From positions 1 through 5,939 of the forward strand of contig CANNLO010000304.1 in the NCBI GenBank assembly GCA_947505055.1: DNA of 5,939 nucleotides, written 5' to 3'. A program made the translations under genes and the position numbers. How positions within the stretch are numbered: the first letter of the stretch is position 1; every line of letters begins with the position of its first letter. Of this stretch, positions 5,006 through 5,939 are shown in pieces. The notes below the pieces were generated by a model. It saw only the letters and a program-made list of their open reading frames with translations, searched no databases and was not told the origin of the DNA. Origin of the DNA: Methylococcaceae bacterium. GTDB taxonomy: Bacteria; Pseudomonadota; Gammaproteobacteria; Methylococcales; Methylomonadaceae.

Positions 5006-5716
5006 ATGGAGCAATCACAGTTAACGGGTCTACTAGTAATAAATCCAAATGATAATGATATTTCAGATATACCCCTCATTAAACAGATAAGATTTTTTAT
5101 TAATCAAGTTGAGCGTTCAAACGGCATTAAATTAACTAAGGCTGATAACTTACCGCCTCTGATAGTCAAAGAACTGTACCAGCAAGAAATCTTAAAAGAT
5201 TATTTTATTGAACGAGGAATAACAAAACTTAGCAAAGAAACAGATTGTAAAGTTATTGTCTTAACCCGTATTTTATGTGAGATGTCTGGATTGATTAAGA
5301 AGAGATATGGAATCCTCACTGTTACAAAAAAAGCATCTGATATTGTAGCTAGTAATAAATTATTGCCGCTGATATTTGCTACGTTCACTGAAAAATTCTC
5401 TTGGGGATTTTTTGACGGTTATCAAAATGATTTTATTGGTCAATTTGGATTGTGGTACAGTCTGGCATTAATTAGTCAGCATGGAGATATTTCCAGAAAT
5501 TCAAAATACTATGCTGAAAAGTACTTTAAAGCCTATCCGCATTTATTAACCTTAAAATCATATAATGGTTCAATCGATGCTAATTACAGTTGCTATTCCG
5601 TCAGAACCTTTGATAGATTCCTTGAGTATTTTGGATTTATTGATATGACTGAAAAAACGATGCCAGATAGTTTTGTTAAAAAGACAGATCTGTTTGATAA
5701 ATTCATATCTTGCTAA
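5006..5716 (+). CDS. Hypothetical 236-aa protein, possible winged-helix region
   Basis: I do not recognise this protein with confidence. It is soluble, with no signal peptide or membrane segment. Residues 41-60 (IKLTKADNLPPLIVKELY) and 84-110 (including SGLIKKRYGILTVTKKA) look like a helix-strand arrangement of winged-helix type. They remind me of the region following the pRiA4b ORF-3 domain in some mobile-element proteins (LTKxGNLPP... LLRKRKGxLxLTKKG), though that domain itself is absent. Later landmarks are WGFFDGY (133-139), GQFGLWYSLALISQHG (145-160) and an aromatic-rich tail. The start at 5006 has only a weak AGG upstream, but it follows a clear TATAAT and leaves a short leader. It lies about 150 bases past the iteron array with its own promoter, so it is separate from the primase-helicase. 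A DNA-binding accessory or control role is possible but unproven. Confidence 0.8.
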   Translation: MEQSQLTGLLVINPNDNDISDIPLIKQIRFFINQVERSNGIKLTKADNLPPLIVKELYQQEILKDYFIERGITKLSKETDCKVIVLTRILCEMSGLIKKRYGILTVTKKASDIVASNKLLPLIFATFTEKFSWGFFDGYQNDFIGQFGLWYSLALISQHGDISRNSKYYAEKYFKAYPHLLTLKSYNGSIDANYSCYSVRTFDRFLEYFGFIDMTEKTMPDSFVKKTDLFDKFISC

Positions 5717-5939
5717 CAAGGATTACTAGAAAACTTCTGAGCAACAGTTATTACCTCTTTCTGACTGGTTGTATTAATAGAGTTATTTTATCTCCTCTTG
5801 TACTGATGCACTCAAACATTTTTCACAAAGACAATCCTGTTGGGAGTTAATAGGCATAATAGATGGGTAACTAAATAGAGTTCGCTCAGAAACAATAACT
5901 TATTGATAGTGTTAACTATATTGCCAATAAATGATATAA
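5717..5939. other. No gene seen after the 236-aa gene
   Basis: No frame longer than a few codons with a ribosome site is present. A weak imperfect hairpin (CAACAGT 5742-5748 with ACTGGTTG 5764-5771) could slow transcription but has no T-run. TTCTGAGC (5735-5742) recurs inverted as GCTCAGAA (5884-5891), and ATAGTGTTAACTAT near the end is a small dyad. These are too short to interpret. Confidence 0.4.

Noticed and set aside
5200..5388. 62-codon minus-strand frame
   Set aside because: It lies wholly inside the 236-aa gene, with no independent support.
4779..5929. TATTGCCAATA present at 4779-4789 and 5919-5929
   Set aside because: The match stops after 11 bases and is AT-rich and partly self-complementary. 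It is too weak to call element ends.

Overview
The window reads as part of a mobile or satellite-type genetic island in a fairly AT-rich bacterium. I suspect a gammaproteobacterium, perhaps Moraxellaceae, but this rests only on base composition and gene style. No rRNA, tRNA or housekeeping gene is present to fix the taxon. By eye the first ~830 bases are more GC-rich than the rest, and everything from about 860 onward is AT-rich, as if two sequence backgrounds meet near 770-910.

Layout: (1) 1-132 is the 3' end of a group II intron. It holds the last codons of a probable intron-encoded reverse transcriptase/maturase, then domains V and VI and the 3' splice site. (2) 133-1092 has no gene I can support, but it is rich in short repeats. 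These are copies of an ATATGGGGG-type motif in both orientations, an 18-bp perfect inverted repeat, paired GTCGTTT-type sites, a minus-strand terminator and a tandem 12-bp repeat. (3) 1093-1649 is a small divergent regulatory module: an unrecognised 90-aa gene on the minus strand and a 59-aa AlpA-type DNA-binding protein on the plus strand. They are separated by about 100 bases carrying a 20-bp perfect palindrome and a 19-bp dyad. (4) 1739-4449 is a long structured leader hairpin followed by an 878-aa primase-helicase. (5) 4454-4851 is a large, nearly symmetrical array of AGACAGCAAGACAG repeats, two in each orientation, and is the best candidate for a replication origin. (6) 4966-5716 is an unrecognised 236-aa gene with its own -10 box and a dyad. 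(7) 5717-5939 holds nothing I can call a gene.

Working model (inference): an AlpA-type regulator, a self-sufficient primase-helicase and an adjacent iteron-bearing origin form an autonomous replication module comparable in logic to that of phage P4-like satellites. The 90-aa and 236-aa proteins are candidates for control or accessory roles. No integrase, capsid, portal or terminase gene is visible, so the element class (satellite, integrative plasmid or defective prophage) cannot be settled here. The most distinctive observation is the roughly 400-bp mirror-symmetric repeat array just downstream of the primase-helicase.
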